Notes under the pieces: model-generated
The model's input: the letters and a program-made list of their open reading frames with translations, nothing else
Database searches by the model: none
Told to the model about the DNA's origin: nothing
From: Pseudomonadota bacterium
Lineage (GTDB): Bacteria; Pseudomonadota; Alphaproteobacteria; Rhizobiales; Hyphomicrobiaceae
Length of the DNA: 64,000 bases
Assembly: GCA_018242215.1 (NCBI GenBank)
Contig: JAFECG010000021.1
Coordinates: 124,001 to 188,000, forward strand
Direction: 5' to 3'
Program-made: the position numbers and the translations under genes
Shown here: in pieces, positions 18,527-28,295 of the stretch
How positions within the stretch are numbered: position 1 is the first letter of the stretch
Layout of the letters: the number at the start of each line of letters is the position of its first letter

Positions 18527-19273
18527 ATGTTTTGCCTCTTTCCGGGCCTAGGAGTATGGAAGTTGAGCTTTCATCTGCGGTTTATTGTCATGCGTTGCTT
18601 CAACATTGCAAATTGTTCAGGCTTTGCGTCCGCTGCCGCTGGATTTCTGCTCGGCCTCTCAATTCACTCTGCTCCTGGTGCCGCTGATCCCAAGGAGGTC
18701 GGCGTCTGGTATGACGACACCGGTAAGGGGGCGGTGAAGATCGAGATCTGCACGCCGACCACGCTCTGCGGAAAAATCTACTGGCTCAAGGAGCCCATGG
18801 CTGACGACGGGCAGCCGAAAATGGACCGGTACAATCCGGAACCGACGATGCGCAAACGCCCGATCTGCGGGTTGCCCATCATGGGCAATCTCGAGCAGCT
18901 TTCCGACGGCGGTTTCGACAACGGGTGGGTCTATGACCCCAAGGAAGGAAAATCCTACAGCGTGGCGCTCGATCTGGTCGGGCCTGATACGCTGAAGGTC
19001 ACCGGCTACAAGGGGATGCGATTCCTCGGCAAGTCGTTCATCTGGACTCGCGCACCGGCCGATCTGCCATCGTGCGACACCCAGGCCTCACTTCCGCCAG
19101 TTCCGGCGCCGGTCCCTGCCGTTCGCAAGAAGCAGGCGAAACAGGCTGCTAAGAACAAGACGGCGTCGGGCGTCTCCAAGCTCGGAGCAGCCGACGTCGC
19201 AAAATCAACTCATAAGAAAAAGAAGACCGCAAAGGCGGCGGCTACTCAGCCGCCCCCAGTTGCTTCGAATTAG
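18527..19273 (+). CDS. DUF2147 exported protein with lysine-rich tail
   Basis: The central 115 residues form a DUF2147 domain, a small beta-barrel family of unknown function: GVWYDDTGKGAVKIEIC, then CGKIYWLKEP, then MRFLGKSFIWTR. It is preceded by a signal sequence. The C-terminal 50 residues are low-complexity, lysine/alanine-rich and unlike the family. The start is uncertain: ATG 18527 has a weak AGG site, while ATG 18590 would give a cleaner signal peptide. The last 32 bases overlap the convergent hydrolase gene. Confidence 0.75.
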   Translation: MFCLFPGLGVWKLSFHLRFIVMRCFNIANCSGFASAAAGFLLGLSIHSAPGAADPKEVGVWYDDTGKGAVKIEICTPTTLCGKIYWLKEPMADDGQPKMDRYNPEPTMRKRPICGLPIMGNLEQLSDGGFDNGWVYDPKEGKSYSVALDLVGPDTLKVTGYKGMRFLGKSFIWTRAPADLPSCDTQASLPPVPAPVPAVRKKQAKQAAKNKTASGVSKLGAADVAKSTHKKKKTAKAAATQPPPVASN

Positions 19274-20129
19274 ACATCGCCTTCTGAATGGCGACCTTGT
19301 CGGCCTGACGCGCCATCTGCCGGTCGACGAACTCCATTGTCCGATCGACGACGTACCCGCGTTGACGATCGAGCGTCACAAGGTGGTAGCTGTCGTCCAG
19401 AACCGATACTTCCACCATGCCGCCAAGCCGCCGCTGGAGGGCCATGGTGTTCTTGATGTCGCTCTGGTCGTCATGACGGGGGTGGAAAATCAGCGTGTGA
19501 AGCTTCACGAGCGGCAGCATGGGCCGCACATTGCGAACGAGTGAGAGGAACTCGTAGACGGTGCCGCCGCCGCGCTCTGTAATATCTGCCGGAAGGTTAT
19601 CCGTGCCGCGCATCGACTCGAGAGCGAAATTGCGCACGCGCTCATCTTTGATGCCGTAGGGCGCGGGAGTGCGGAATTTAAACAGGCGCGCCGTCCACTT
19701 ATCCGTGACGAGGTGGAACAGCTTGATGGCTTTGGGAATCGCCCAACCATTAACGGCGAGCGTCGGCGCATAGAGCATCAGAGCACAGGCCTGGTCTTGC
19801 CGATATGCGGCCAACCGCAAAGCCAGAATGGACCCAGCGGAGGCCCCGCCGATGATGATGTTGTCACATACGGTCCGCATGTGATCGAACGCAGCCGAAA
19901 CGGCCTTATACCAGTCCTGCCAGGTCGAAAGGCCCGAGACGTCAGTGCCGAAGGTCAGGCCGGGAACCACGGGGCAATAAACCGTCATCCCCTTGCGCGA
20001 CAGTGCGTGCGCTACCGACTTCATCTCCAACGGCGATCCGCCCAACGAATGGATGAGCAGCACACCCGAGCGGCCGCCCGGGATGTACAGGCTTCCACGA
20101 GGGGCCTGAAATTTTTCTTTGTTTTTCAT
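19242..20129 (-). CDS. Alpha/beta hydrolase (carboxylesterase-like)
   Basis: A 295-residue cytoplasmic serine hydrolase. LLIHSLGGSPLEM supplies the oxyanion-hole region, GGASAGS contains the nucleophile elbow with Ser97, and likely acid and base residues lie in HPRHDDQSD and DDSYHLV. The pattern resembles Est30-type carboxylesterases or monoacylglycerol lipases. Natural substrate unknown. It is transcribed alone, convergent with the DUF2147 gene. Confidence 0.85.
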   Translation of the reverse strand: MKNKEKFQAPRGSLYIPGGRSGVLLIHSLGGSPLEMKSVAHALSRKGMTVYCPVVPGLTFGTDVSGLSTWQDWYKAVSAAFDHMRTVCDNIIIGGASAGSILALRLAAYRQDQACALMLYAPTLAVNGWAIPKAIKLFHLVTDKWTARLFKFRTPAPYGIKDERVRNFALESMRGTDNLPADITERGGGTVYEFLSLVRNVRPMLPLVKLHTLIFHPRHDDQSDIKNTMALQRRLGGMVEVSVLDDSYHLVTLDRQRGYVVDRTMEFVDRQMARQADKVAIQKAMSNSKQLGAAE

Positions 20130-20590
20130 TACCTACGTTGAACTCGTTATTTCCCTGTCGCTGGCTCTGTACGACGTGGTCGCTTCGGATGCCAACGCAA
20201 CTTTGTCGCGTTGCCGTAGATTTGAGATTTTTTGCAGATTCCCGCAGTTGAGACGCGATTTGTGAAGCTATTACGAAGCCGCTGAAAACGCCATAGCTTT
20301 TGACATCCGGTTACTGCCGTTTGGTTAAGTTGGACGTCATGCCGCGGTGCTCTACCCCTCCCTCTGCTGCTGCATTGCAGCAGAAACGTAGGGAGTGGGA
20401 GAGGTACTTTCCAGTCTCGAAATGCGCGCCTGAAGCGCCGAGGGGAATCATCCGATGCATTTGTCCGATCCTCTAAGACCGTTCGCATCGAAATGATGAA
20501 TTCCGGTGCTCAGGTCACTGTTCGCCCGCAATAGGTCCTTTATATTTAAGCAAGCATTACCGGCCGCGTTCCAAGCGCCCCCGGTGGAAG
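20130..20590. other. Intergenic region with an imperfect long hairpin
   Basis: A 461-base divergent gap between the hydrolase and the large exported protein. It must contain both promoters. The only structure I can support is the stem-loop at 20350-20403, described separately. Confidence 0.4.
20350..20403. repeat. Long imperfect stem-loop
   Basis: Inner stem CTGCTGC/GCAGCAG (20367-20373 and 20377-20383) sits inside outer arms CTCTACCCCTCCCT and AGGGAGTGGGAGAG, which pair with two mismatches. No T-run follows. It could be a structured leader, a protein-binding site or a decayed repeat. Confidence 0.4.
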
Positions 20591-22423
20591 TTGGCTGGGA
20601 CTGAGCTGAAGGTGATTCATCCATTCCGTCCGCACATTTCGCTGCTGACCGCTGCGGCCATGGCACTCGGTCAGCTTTCGCCACTGGCCGCCTTCGCAGA
20701 GCCGATCAGCCGTGCAGACTATGAAGCCTGCCAAGCCAAAGACGATACCGCCCTTCGAGCCGCGGTTGTGACGATCGTAACCGATGCGATCACAAACGGG
20801 ACAAAATCAATCGATTACAAAGCCTTGGTCGCGGACCAATGGCGGCAGAGAAACCTCGATCAGATCATCGACGACCGGGTCGACATCGCGATCGGCGAAG
20901 TGACAAACGAAACAAGCTGGTCGGATCGGCTACAGTCCCTGGCCTACACCGAGAAAGCACAGCAACTCGCGACAACCGTTGCCGAGCGTGTCTATCGATC
21001 CGACGCGGTCAAAACCGCGATTGAAGACTTGGCTTCCGGTGTCGCGAAGGACGTCGGCAAAACAATCGAGTTTGCGAGCTCGGACGCCACGGGGCCGCTC
21101 CTCGATTGCCTGAAGGCTTATGTCGGGCCACGCTACGGCGGTGCGGTCGCCAACGCCCTCGCCGGTGATGCGGGCAAAGGCACAATTGTCGATCCAAGCA
21201 AAGGATCGGGTGGTGTTTCGGCAGGTTCCGTTCTGAGCGAGTCGAGTGGCGGCCTGGCCGGCGCGACAATCCTGATCGTGCGCAGACAGCTCGCGAACCT
21301 CGCCGAGCGCGTCGGCCAGCGCATGGTTGGCAGCGTTCTCGCGCGGCTCGTGTCGGTAGTTGCAGGCGGAATCGGGCTCGTGCTCATAGCCAAGGATCTC
21401 TGGGATTTCCGCAATGGCGTGCTTCCGATCATCGCGCAGGAAATGAAGGCGCCAGCGACGAAGGAGAAGGTCCAGGACGAGCTTGCAAGCACGCTCAAAG
21501 ACCAAATGAATGATCATGTCAACGAGATCGCGCAGGCGGCCGCCGATCAAGTCATCGAGGTCTGGCAGTCATTCCGACGCGCGCACGAGCTCGTGCTGCG
21601 TCTCGCCGACCAGAATGGCGCGTTCCGAGCTTTCCTCGACGGTGTGAAGCCGGAAGCCCTGCCGCGGCTGGACGAGGTCGTCTCGATCCTGGTCACGTCG
21701 GAGGGCGAAGCGTCTATCCTCAAGCGGCTGCGGGACGGGTCTCTCAATTCGGCCGTCCATCTGATGCCCGAAAAAGGGATGGAGATCGCGAGAGACTTAA
21801 AATCAATCCAAGCTGGACTCGATTGGACTGCGCTCGCGGGCGACCAGCTTCCGAAGGTGGTCGACTACGAGTTGCACAAGCGCATTAATCCCAAGGACCT
21901 CACGCGCACGTCGCTCGATCGTATTCTGGCACTCAACGACCGGTCGGCCATTCTCAAGATCGCCAGCATTCCCCCTGACGCCCGGGATATGCTCTTTACC
22001 CTCAGCTCCAGCGATCTCGACAACCTGCTCCGATCGCTTTCCGAGGACGAACTCAAGGCGCTCGCCGGTTATCTTGCAGGGCTGCGGCCGGCGCCCCGGG
22101 AAAAAGTTCTGCGGGCCGTCGCCGCCGAACCGGCTAAAATGCAAATTCTGGAATCTCGGCGCGTCCGCGAGCGGATCATCGCCAGCCCGGATCAGTCGGC
22201 GGCGGTCGATATGATGCTGACGCCTGCGGCCGGACTCTCGACCAAAGCGTTCGCCGACGATGCGGCGCTTGTTTGGGACGGCCGAGTGGCTCCGCTGCTG
22301 CTCTGGGACAAACATCCGCAGGCTGTGTCTCTGGTCGGCTTCCTTGCCCTTATCCTATTGCTTTGGCTTGCACGCCTGTTTCGGCCGAGGCGGGCCTCCA
22401 AGCCACAGGCTGGGCCGACCTAG
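20591..22423 (+). CDS. Large exported, membrane-anchored protein of unknown function
   Basis: A 610-residue protein I cannot assign to a named family. It has a signal sequence (about residues 15-36, ending PLAAFA), then helical, charged regions rich in Ala, Asp and Leu. An internal hydrophobic segment lies at about 250-275 (VVAGGIGLVLIAKDLW), and a C-terminal membrane helix (about 583-603) is followed by an arginine-rich tail. The likely topology is a large periplasmic domain tethered at its C-terminus. The start is a TTG preceded by GGTGGAAG; an in-frame GTG at 20612 is possible. Single-gene unit. Confidence 0.7.
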   Translation: MAGTELKVIHPFRPHISLLTAAAMALGQLSPLAAFAEPISRADYEACQAKDDTALRAAVVTIVTDAITNGTKSIDYKALVADQWRQRNLDQIIDDRVDIAIGEVTNETSWSDRLQSLAYTEKAQQLATTVAERVYRSDAVKTAIEDLASGVAKDVGKTIEFASSDATGPLLDCLKAYVGPRYGGAVANALAGDAGKGTIVDPSKGSGGVSAGSVLSESSGGLAGATILIVRRQLANLAERVGQRMVGSVLARLVSVVAGGIGLVLIAKDLWDFRNGVLPIIAQEMKAPATKEKVQDELASTLKDQMNDHVNEIAQAAADQVIEVWQSFRRAHELVLRLADQNGAFRAFLDGVKPEALPRLDEVVSILVTSEGEASILKRLRDGSLNSAVHLMPEKGMEIARDLKSIQAGLDWTALAGDQLPKVVDYELHKRINPKDLTRTSLDRILALNDRSAILKIASIPPDARDMLFTLSSSDLDNLLRSLSEDELKALAGYLAGLRPAPREKVLRAVAAEPAKMQILESRRVRERIIASPDQSAAVDMMLTPAAGLSTKAFADDAALVWDGRVAPLLLWDKHPQAVSLVGFLALILLLWLARLFRPRRASKPQAGPT

Positions 22424-22573
22424 CTCACGGCTCCACAAGCTTTCCACATCAATCGCTGTCGCAGCATCTCAAGCGAGGCTCCTGCCTGCTATAAGGATTC
22501 GCGATGGTGAACCCGCGAACAAAGGGGGGTGGACATGCGCGTTCGATTGAGAGGCGAGGAGGGAGCTCACGAC

Positions 22574-22750
22574 ATGGGACTAAAGGCGCCGGGTATCATT
22601 ACGTTTATGCTCTCAGTGATCCTGACGGTGATCGTCCTCATGTCGAAGTTTTTCGGCGCGGACATCCCCGGGCTGACCGGCAACGAATCCTGGGCCATGC
22701 TCGGGTCCTATCTGATCCTCATGCTCGGATGCATGGTTCGAGGCATGTAG
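22574..22750 (+). CDS. Small two-helix membrane protein
   Basis: A 58-residue protein with two hydrophobic segments (about 8-27 and 40-57) separated by a short polar loop, starting from the ATG at 22574 with GGAGGGAG nine bases upstream. Family unknown to me; proteins of this size and shape are common near membrane functions. It follows the large exported protein by 150 bases. Confidence 0.6.
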   Translation: MGLKAPGIITFMLSVILTVIVLMSKFFGADIPGLTGNESWAMLGSYLILMLGCMVRGM

Positions 22751-22866
22751 TGCGCCAGATCAGACGTCTCTGCGCGACCCGATTTGCAATAAATTTACCT
22801 CTCTGCAGAGGTTCGCTTCCGATGTGCGCTGGTGTCGCGCGGCATCCAAGAGGCTAGTGCACCGTC

Positions 22867-23103
22867 ATGCCGCTGAGTATCGATTCCGGCATGCCGAGAG
22901 AACTTCCACACGTCTTTGCCCGTCGCGCGCGGCTTTCATCGAAAGCCATCGTGACTGCGGTCGTGTTGACGTTGGCGGCCCTTGTCGCGATGGCTATTGC
23001 AACGAGGCGCGGCACGGAGACGTCGGTTAAAGAACTTGGTCCGGTCACCAGGATTCCTGCGGACGGTGGCTCAGTCGCTCTGGTGCCTGTCATCAATCGC
23101 TAG
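22867..23103 (+). CDS. Possible small membrane protein
   Basis: A 78-residue frame with one strong hydrophobic segment (about residues 26-45, AIVTAVVLTLAALVAMAIA) flanked by arginines, and GAGG upstream of the start. The last 33 bases overlap the convergent pabB fusion. No family recognised; coding status is plausible but unproven. Confidence 0.4.
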   Translation: MPLSIDSGMPRELPHVFARRARLSSKAIVTAVVLTLAALVAMAIATRRGTETSVKELGPVTRIPADGGSVALVPVINR

Positions 23104-24981
23104 ACGCGGCACCAAGGGCTCGGCGCGGACCAGACCGCGAACCGAGTTCCCGAGATAAATCGACTTCGCGGAATTCACGTCATCAAGCGCCAGTCGGGCT
23201 TCGACTGCGCGGCCGTCGTCGATGAGGGCGGCCCGCAAGGTGCCGGGAAGCAAGCCCGCCGCGAGCCGCGGTGTCAGCAGGCGACCATCACGTTCGATGA
23301 AGATCGAAGTCCGGCTTCCCTCGGCGAGTTCGCCTTTTTCGTTGAGATAGATCACCTCGTCGGCGCCGAGCGTCTCGGCGTAATGTTTCCATTCCCGATC
23401 ATAGAGTTCGCGCCGGGTCGTCTTGTGGTAAAGAAAAAGATCCGAGCTGTTGATACGTGTATCCGAGATCACGTAATGCATGATCGCATCCGCGGCCGTT
23501 TCGGCCTGAGGGGTAGTCGTCGCGGATACGCCGCCGTCTTCGTCGAGAAGCAGTCTCACTCTCAACCGCTTATCCGGATCAGTCGCAACAGCGGCGTCGA
23601 TCGCGTCGCGAACCTTCACGGCGTCATACGCGAATCCGAAGTAGGCTGCTGACGCGGCCAAGCGTGCGAGATGATAGCCTCTCAGCCAGATTCCATCTCC
23701 TGGCACGTACAGCATTGTCTCGATCAGCTCGAAGCGACGGACAGGATCCGTCAGGAATTTCATCTTGAGCAGGCATTCCGCGTATTCTTTTGGTCCATCG
23801 GAATCGGCGACGACGCCTGAGCCGATGCCCATCTCGCCGACTCCATGGCGATCGATAACCGCTGTCCGGATCGCAACGTTAAATTGTGCCGAGCCATCGG
23901 GAGAAAGCCGGCCGATGGCGCCGCAATAAACGCCGCGCGGTTCCGTCTCCAATTCACGAATGAGCTCCATGGCCCGGATCTTCGGGGCGCCAGTGATCGA
24001 CCCCGGCGGAAAGATTGCCTTGAGGATATCGACGATGCCGACGCCGTCCTTCAATTGCGCCTCGATGCCCGACGTCATCTGGTGGAGCGTCTTGAACGTT
24101 TCTACCGTAAAGAGATCCGTCACGTTGACAGTTCCGAGGTCGGCAATGCGGCCGAGATCGTTGCGCATCAGATCGACGATCATCAGGTTCTCGGCCCGGT
24201 TCTTGACGTCGTGCGAAAGCGCTTCGCGCACTTCGGCTTCGCCTTCGGGCGTCCCGGCGCGTGGCGCCGTCCCCTTCATTGGCCGCGTTTCAATGATGCG
24301 ATCGTGCTGCTTAATGAAAAGCTCTGGAGATGCCGACAGGATGGTGACATCCCCGGTATCTACGAGGCCGCCATAGGCGACGCGCTGTTTCAGGCGAAGA
24401 TCGCGGTAAAGCGCGAGCGGGGAACCTTCAAGATTGAATTTGGCCTTGAACGTCAGGTTGAGTTGATAAATGTCGCCGCTTCTGATGTTCTTCTGCACTT
24501 CATCGAAGCGCTTCAGATAAGATACACTATCCCAGCTGTGGGCCAGCTCGCCGAGTGTCGGATTTCCGATTGCCTCTTCCGTCAGCCACCCCTGAACCTC
24601 GGCGCCGGTCAACAGACGCGGAGAGGCATAGAGGCCGAACCATAGAAGCGGCACCTTTCGCTGCAGCGGCAAAAGATGCGCGAGCTTCGGTTCCATAAGG
24701 TAGCCAAGCTCATAGGAGAAAAAACCGGCCGCGTGGAGCCCGCGTCCGATACCGGCCTGGATTGCTTCGAGCGCTCCATTGACCTCCTCCGGACGGTCTG
24801 CCCTTATGATCTCGACAGGGGCCTCGAAGAGTTCCGAGAGCGCCTCGAGACTGGTGCTGTTATCGAGCAGCACGAACCCTTCTGCCAGGGCCGGCAGCTT
24901 CGGCTTGGCCGGCTTTTCAGAGGTTGCTTGGGGTGGCGCGGCACTGGACATTCCGGCAGCTTTGGAGGACTTCGATTGCAT
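23071..24981 (-). CDS. pabB: Aminodeoxychorismate synthase component I fused to a class IV aminotransferase-like lyase
   Basis: Folate pathway enzyme. The N-terminal two thirds is a chorismate-binding domain with IETRPMKGTAPR, ENLMIVDLMRNDLGR, PPGSITGAPKIRAMELI and MGIGSGVVADSDGPKEY. The C-terminal third (about 390-636) is a class IV PLP aminotransferase fold, as in PabC (aminodeoxychorismate lyase), with EGSRTSIFI and a putative PLP lysine in HKTTRRELYD. One polypeptide would thus make p-aminobenzoate from chorismate, given glutamine amidotransferase PabA from elsewhere. I chose ATG 24981; the frame is open to 25056. Confidence 0.9.
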   Translation of the reverse strand: MQSKSSKAAGMSSAAPPQATSEKPAKPKLPALAEGFVLLDNSTSLEALSELFEAPVEIIRADRPEEVNGALEAIQAGIGRGLHAAGFFSYELGYLMEPKLAHLLPLQRKVPLLWFGLYASPRLLTGAEVQGWLTEEAIGNPTLGELAHSWDSVSYLKRFDEVQKNIRSGDIYQLNLTFKAKFNLEGSPLALYRDLRLKQRVAYGGLVDTGDVTILSASPELFIKQHDRIIETRPMKGTAPRAGTPEGEAEVREALSHDVKNRAENLMIVDLMRNDLGRIADLGTVNVTDLFTVETFKTLHQMTSGIEAQLKDGVGIVDILKAIFPPGSITGAPKIRAMELIRELETEPRGVYCGAIGRLSPDGSAQFNVAIRTAVIDRHGVGEMGIGSGVVADSDGPKEYAECLLKMKFLTDPVRRFELIETMLYVPGDGIWLRGYHLARLAASAAYFGFAYDAVKVRDAIDAAVATDPDKRLRVRLLLDEDGGVSATTTPQAETAADAIMHYVISDTRINSSDLFLYHKTTRRELYDREWKHYAETLGADEVIYLNEKGELAEGSRTSIFIERDGRLLTPRLAAGLLPGTLRAALIDDGRAVEARLALDDVNSAKSIYLGNSVRGLVRAEPLVPRLAIDDRHQSD

Positions 24982-25175
24982 GGGGCAGCTTCTACCGTGC
25001 CGGACGCGCGATTGCCACAGCGCCTTTGTTTCAGACGTATCCGTTACGTGCTGCAAGCCGTCGCGCTCCTCGGGGGCCAGATGAGCGTTGCAGGAGGCGA
25101 GCCGGCTGCGAATTCAAATGCTTGTTGCATTCGTGGGATCAATCGACTTACGAAATGACCACCATGGAATCTCTT

Positions 25176-25430
25176 ATGGAATTCGCATTGAAGCGTCTAT
25201 TGGTCATTGCATGCCTGCTTTTCGGCGGGTGCGGGGATTCGGGGCAGCGTCTTCAGTGCAGAGATCCGAACCTCACGTCGGAATGCCAGAGCCTTTTGAG
25301 GGCGTGTGGGGCCGATCCCACGGCCGGGTCGCAGACCGTGCTCGCGACAAGCGCCGCGCAGCGTTTGACCGCCTGTCTCAAACGAACCTATGCCACACGC
25401 TGCAATGCGGCTTGCCAACTTGCGGAATAA
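25176..25430 (+). CDS. Small lipoprotein
   Basis: An 84-residue protein with a short basic N-terminus, a hydrophobic stretch and a lipobox-like LLFGGC at about residues 14-19. The mature part contains seven more cysteines. ATG 25176 has GGAA eight bases upstream; ATGs at 25155 and 25164 are in frame. It ends 18 bases before the histidine kinase and may be co-transcribed with it, so an accessory sensory role is conceivable. Confidence 0.6.
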   Translation: MEFALKRLLVIACLLFGGCGDSGQRLQCRDPNLTSECQSLLRACGADPTAGSQTVLATSAAQRLTACLKRTYATRCNAACQLAE

Positions 25431-25448
25431 GCAGAAAAGGGGGTGGCC

Positions 25449-27296
25449 ATGCCTGCACTCAGTCACCCGATAAAAAAGCGCGTCCCCGAGGCATCGGCGG
25501 GCGTCCTGCTCTTGCTCATCGGCCTCACGGTGTGGCTGGGGCTTTGGCTCATGACGGAAACCGCGTGGGTCCGCCATACGCTCGAAGTCAGAACGAAGTT
25601 GTCACAGATTCGCTCTGATTTGCAGGCTACCGAAATTGGGCAACGCAGCTTTGTGCTGACGGGCGATCCCAGCTACCTCGAAACACTTCGCCACTATAAA
25701 GAGCAAGCCCTCAGCGAACTCGACGGGCTGGCGCAGGTCACCACCGACAATCCGAAAGAACTTTTAGCGCTAGCCGATGCGCGTCCTCTCATCGCGCAAA
25801 GGCTCGCCACCGCGAACCAAGCCATCCTTCTGCGCCAAAAAGGTGATGTCGATGGCGCACGTGATCTCGTCCTGGACAAAGATGGTCTCCGTCTTTCACA
25901 GAAAGTGAATGACATTTTCGCGCGGATGCTCGCGGAGGAAGATCGGCTGCTTCGTCTCAGAACGGAAAGAGCGAACCGTGCCAACAGGGTTCTCATAATC
26001 ACTCTTGCACTAGGCATTCTGGGGATCATAGCAGCCTTGGGAGCCTGGATCATTGGTGCGCGGCGTTCGGCGGCCAAACTTGCTGAAACGAACGCCGAAC
26101 TCCGCCGGACGATCATTGAGCGCGAAGCCGCGGAACGGCAGATGCGACAGATGCAAAAGATGGAAGCCATCGGCCAACTGACGGGCGGCATCGCACACGA
26201 CTTCAATAATATGCTGGCGGTAATCACGAGCGGGATCAGCTTGGCAAAGCGGCGCCTGGAGCGTGGCCACAACGGCATCGATGACTTGCTTGATGGCGCA
26301 CTCGATGGTGCCCATCGCGCGGCGCGTCTCGTCAGCCGGTTGCTTGCATTCGCGCGGCAGCAACCTCTTTCGCCGAAGCCTCTCGATCCCAACAAATTCG
26401 TCTCCGGCTTGTCAGAACTGATCTCCAGATCGCTTGGCAGCGCCATTCAGATGGAGACCGTCCTGGGCGGTGGTCTCTGGCCGGTGCGGGTCGATGCGAC
26501 CCAACTCGAGTCCAGCATTCTGAATTTGTGCGTCAACGCTCGCGATGCGATGCCGGATGGAGGACGCCTGACACTGGAAACGGCAAATTTCTATCTCGAC
26601 GACATCTACAGCGCGCATCATCCCGACGTGCCGCCGGGGCAATACGTTCTTATCGCGGTCACGGATACCGGATTGGGCATGGACGCGGAAACCGCCGAAA
26701 AGGCCTTCGAGCCGTTTTTCACGACAAAGGCGGCGGGCAAAGGAACGGGACTCGGACTACCGCAGGTCTATGGGTTCGTGAAGCAATCGGGCGGCCACAT
26801 CAAAATCTACTCCGAGCCTAACCAAGGCACGACCGTGAAGATTTACCTGCCACGCTATCGGGAGGGAGTTCCGCTCGAGGCGGAGAGCACGCCCGCTGTT
26901 CCTATCGCCGCAGGCAACGAAACCGTGCTTCTCGTCGAAGACGAGGCGAAGTTACTCGAGCTTACAGCCGCGTCGCTGCGCGAAATGGGCTATAACGTGC
27001 TCCCAGCCGCGCACGCGACAGAAGCTCTTGCCGTTCTATCCCAGGATACGAAAATCGATCTCCTGCTCACTGACATTGTGATGCCGGATATCAACGGGCG
27101 AAAGCTAGCCGACCAAGCGAAAGAGATGCGGCCGAGCCTCAAGGTCCTCTATATGACCGGGTTCACGCGAAACGCCGTCGTTCACAATGGCGTTTTGGAT
27201 GACGGTGTCCAACTGCTCGCCAAACCTTTCACCCTCGACGAACTTGCGAAAAAGGTTCGTGAGGCGCTCGTCACCGAGCACGCGCGGCCGGCGTAG
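25449..27296 (+). CDS. CHASE3-domain hybrid sensor histidine kinase with receiver domain
   Basis: A membrane sensor. A helix (about residues 15-38), a periplasmic CHASE3 domain (to about 172) and a second helix (about 180-203) lead to a coiled coil. The HisKA domain has the phospho-acceptor histidine at about residue 250 in GGIAHDFNN, and the ATPase has N-box LNLCVNARDAM and G-boxes DTGLGMD and GKGTGLGL. The C-terminal receiver domain (about 490-600) has VEDEAK, the phospho-aspartate in LLTDIVMPD and the conserved lysine in LLAKPF. No separate response regulator is next door. A GTG two codons earlier is an alternative start. Confidence 0.92.
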   Translation: MPALSHPIKKRVPEASAGVLLLLIGLTVWLGLWLMTETAWVRHTLEVRTKLSQIRSDLQATEIGQRSFVLTGDPSYLETLRHYKEQALSELDGLAQVTTDNPKELLALADARPLIAQRLATANQAILLRQKGDVDGARDLVLDKDGLRLSQKVNDIFARMLAEEDRLLRLRTERANRANRVLIITLALGILGIIAALGAWIIGARRSAAKLAETNAELRRTIIEREAAERQMRQMQKMEAIGQLTGGIAHDFNNMLAVITSGISLAKRRLERGHNGIDDLLDGALDGAHRAARLVSRLLAFARQQPLSPKPLDPNKFVSGLSELISRSLGSAIQMETVLGGGLWPVRVDATQLESSILNLCVNARDAMPDGGRLTLETANFYLDDIYSAHHPDVPPGQYVLIAVTDTGLGMDAETAEKAFEPFFTTKAAGKGTGLGLPQVYGFVKQSGGHIKIYSEPNQGTTVKIYLPRYREGVPLEAESTPAVPIAAGNETVLLVEDEAKLLELTAASLREMGYNVLPAAHATEALAVLSQDTKIDLLLTDIVMPDINGRKLADQAKEMRPSLKVLYMTGFTRNAVVHNGVLDDGVQLLAKPFTLDELAKKVREALVTEHARPA

Positions 27297-27315
27297 AGGA
27301 GCTTCAGTCAGAAAT

Positions 27316-27525
27316 TCACCGGCCCATGGGAGGCGAGGGACGCCTCGCGGGCTGCTTCCATACGGAATAACCGTGAGCGGCGATGCCAATTCCCCAGCCG
27401 ATGAGAGGCCAATAGAACCAAAGGTGGTCGGGATGCATGAGATTGACGACGATGAGGATCGCATTGACGAGCACATAGGCCAGAAGATGGTATCTGAAGC
27501 CCTGGTTCTGTAGCAGCTTGTTCAT
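27316..27525 (-). CDS. 2TM domain protein
   Basis: A 69-residue protein matching the 2TM family: GFRYHLLAYVLVNAILIVVNL forms helix one, and FYWPLIGWGIGIAAHGYSVW helix two. The conserved F/H and W/G pattern around the helices is visible. Function unknown; in some proteins this module is fused to DNA-binding domains. Confidence 0.85.
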   Translation of the reverse strand: MNKLLQNQGFRYHLLAYVLVNAILIVVNLMHPDHLWFYWPLIGWGIGIAAHGYSVWKQPARRPSPPMGR

Positions 27526-27706
27526 CGCGGTCTCCGTTCCGATCTTAGAATTGTTCAGCGTGACGGCATTGGACGCGTTTGCACATATATATAGCCCAAC
27601 GTGACAATGGCCTATCGATTTACCTTAGTTCGGGTTAGCCGCCGATTGCTGGAACGCAGGCGGTTTGACGAACGTTAAATTCCGAATTGCTCGAAGAGGT
27701 CTCCTT

Positions 27707-27904
27707 ATGGGTACTGAAAAATCGAAATCGGACGTCGACAAAGAACTCGACGAGGCCCTCAGCGAAACGTTTCCCGCCAGTGACCCCATCGCAGTCGACG
27801 CGAAAGATGAGCAGCCGGTCCGGCCAATGGATCGGAAGCCTCCGCGTATCGACAAGGATCTCGTCGAAAAACTTTCAGAGAAGGCTAAGGCCAAGGAAAA
27901 ATAA
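27707..27904 (+). CDS. Small acidic/charged protein with an ETFPASDP motif
   Basis: A 65-residue, highly charged soluble protein. ATG 27707 is preceded by AGAGG. It carries LDEALSETFPASDPIAV, a motif I know from short uncharacterised alphaproteobacterial proteins, followed by a lysine-rich tail. No enzymatic function is evident. Confidence 0.7.
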   Translation: MGTEKSKSDVDKELDEALSETFPASDPIAVDAKDEQPVRPMDRKPPRIDKDLVEKLSEKAKAKEK

Positions 27905-27961
27905 GCGGAACGCCCATCATGCAAGGCGGCATCGGAATTTCGGCTTCCGCGCAATTCGCTG

Positions 27962-28153
27962 TCAGGGGAGTTCCGCGGGAGGAGCCCTATTATCACGCGT
28001 CGCAGCGGAGAAGTCGCCGTTCCAACACATGTACGCTCCCGCGAGCAGCATGCCTATAAGAAGCACAAAAGCGGCGAGGCAGACCGAGTGCATCGTTGGA
28101 TGCATCATCTGGCCGATGTCTTCTCGCTCGCCTGTCCGGGGATCGATATACAT
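27962..28153 (-). CDS. Small single-pass membrane protein
   Basis: A 63-residue protein starting at the ATG at 28153, with GGGGGGAG upstream. The N-terminus is polar (YIDPRTGEREDIGQMMH), followed by one transmembrane helix (about residues 24-40) and a short tail. Family unknown to me. Confidence 0.6.
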   Translation of the reverse strand: MYIDPRTGEREDIGQMMHPTMHSVCLAAFVLLIGMLLAGAYMCWNGDFSAATRDNRAPPAELP

Positions 28154-28295
28154 CGCCGTTCTCCCCCCTTGGAGGGTGTCTCTGATTGGTGAGTACTGAT
28201 GCACGCGGCGAAAAGTTCCACGTCATCAGTTTTTACAATGTTCATCCAGACGCGCCTGATTATATCGTTGCGCCGGCAAAACGAGACAGTGAATT

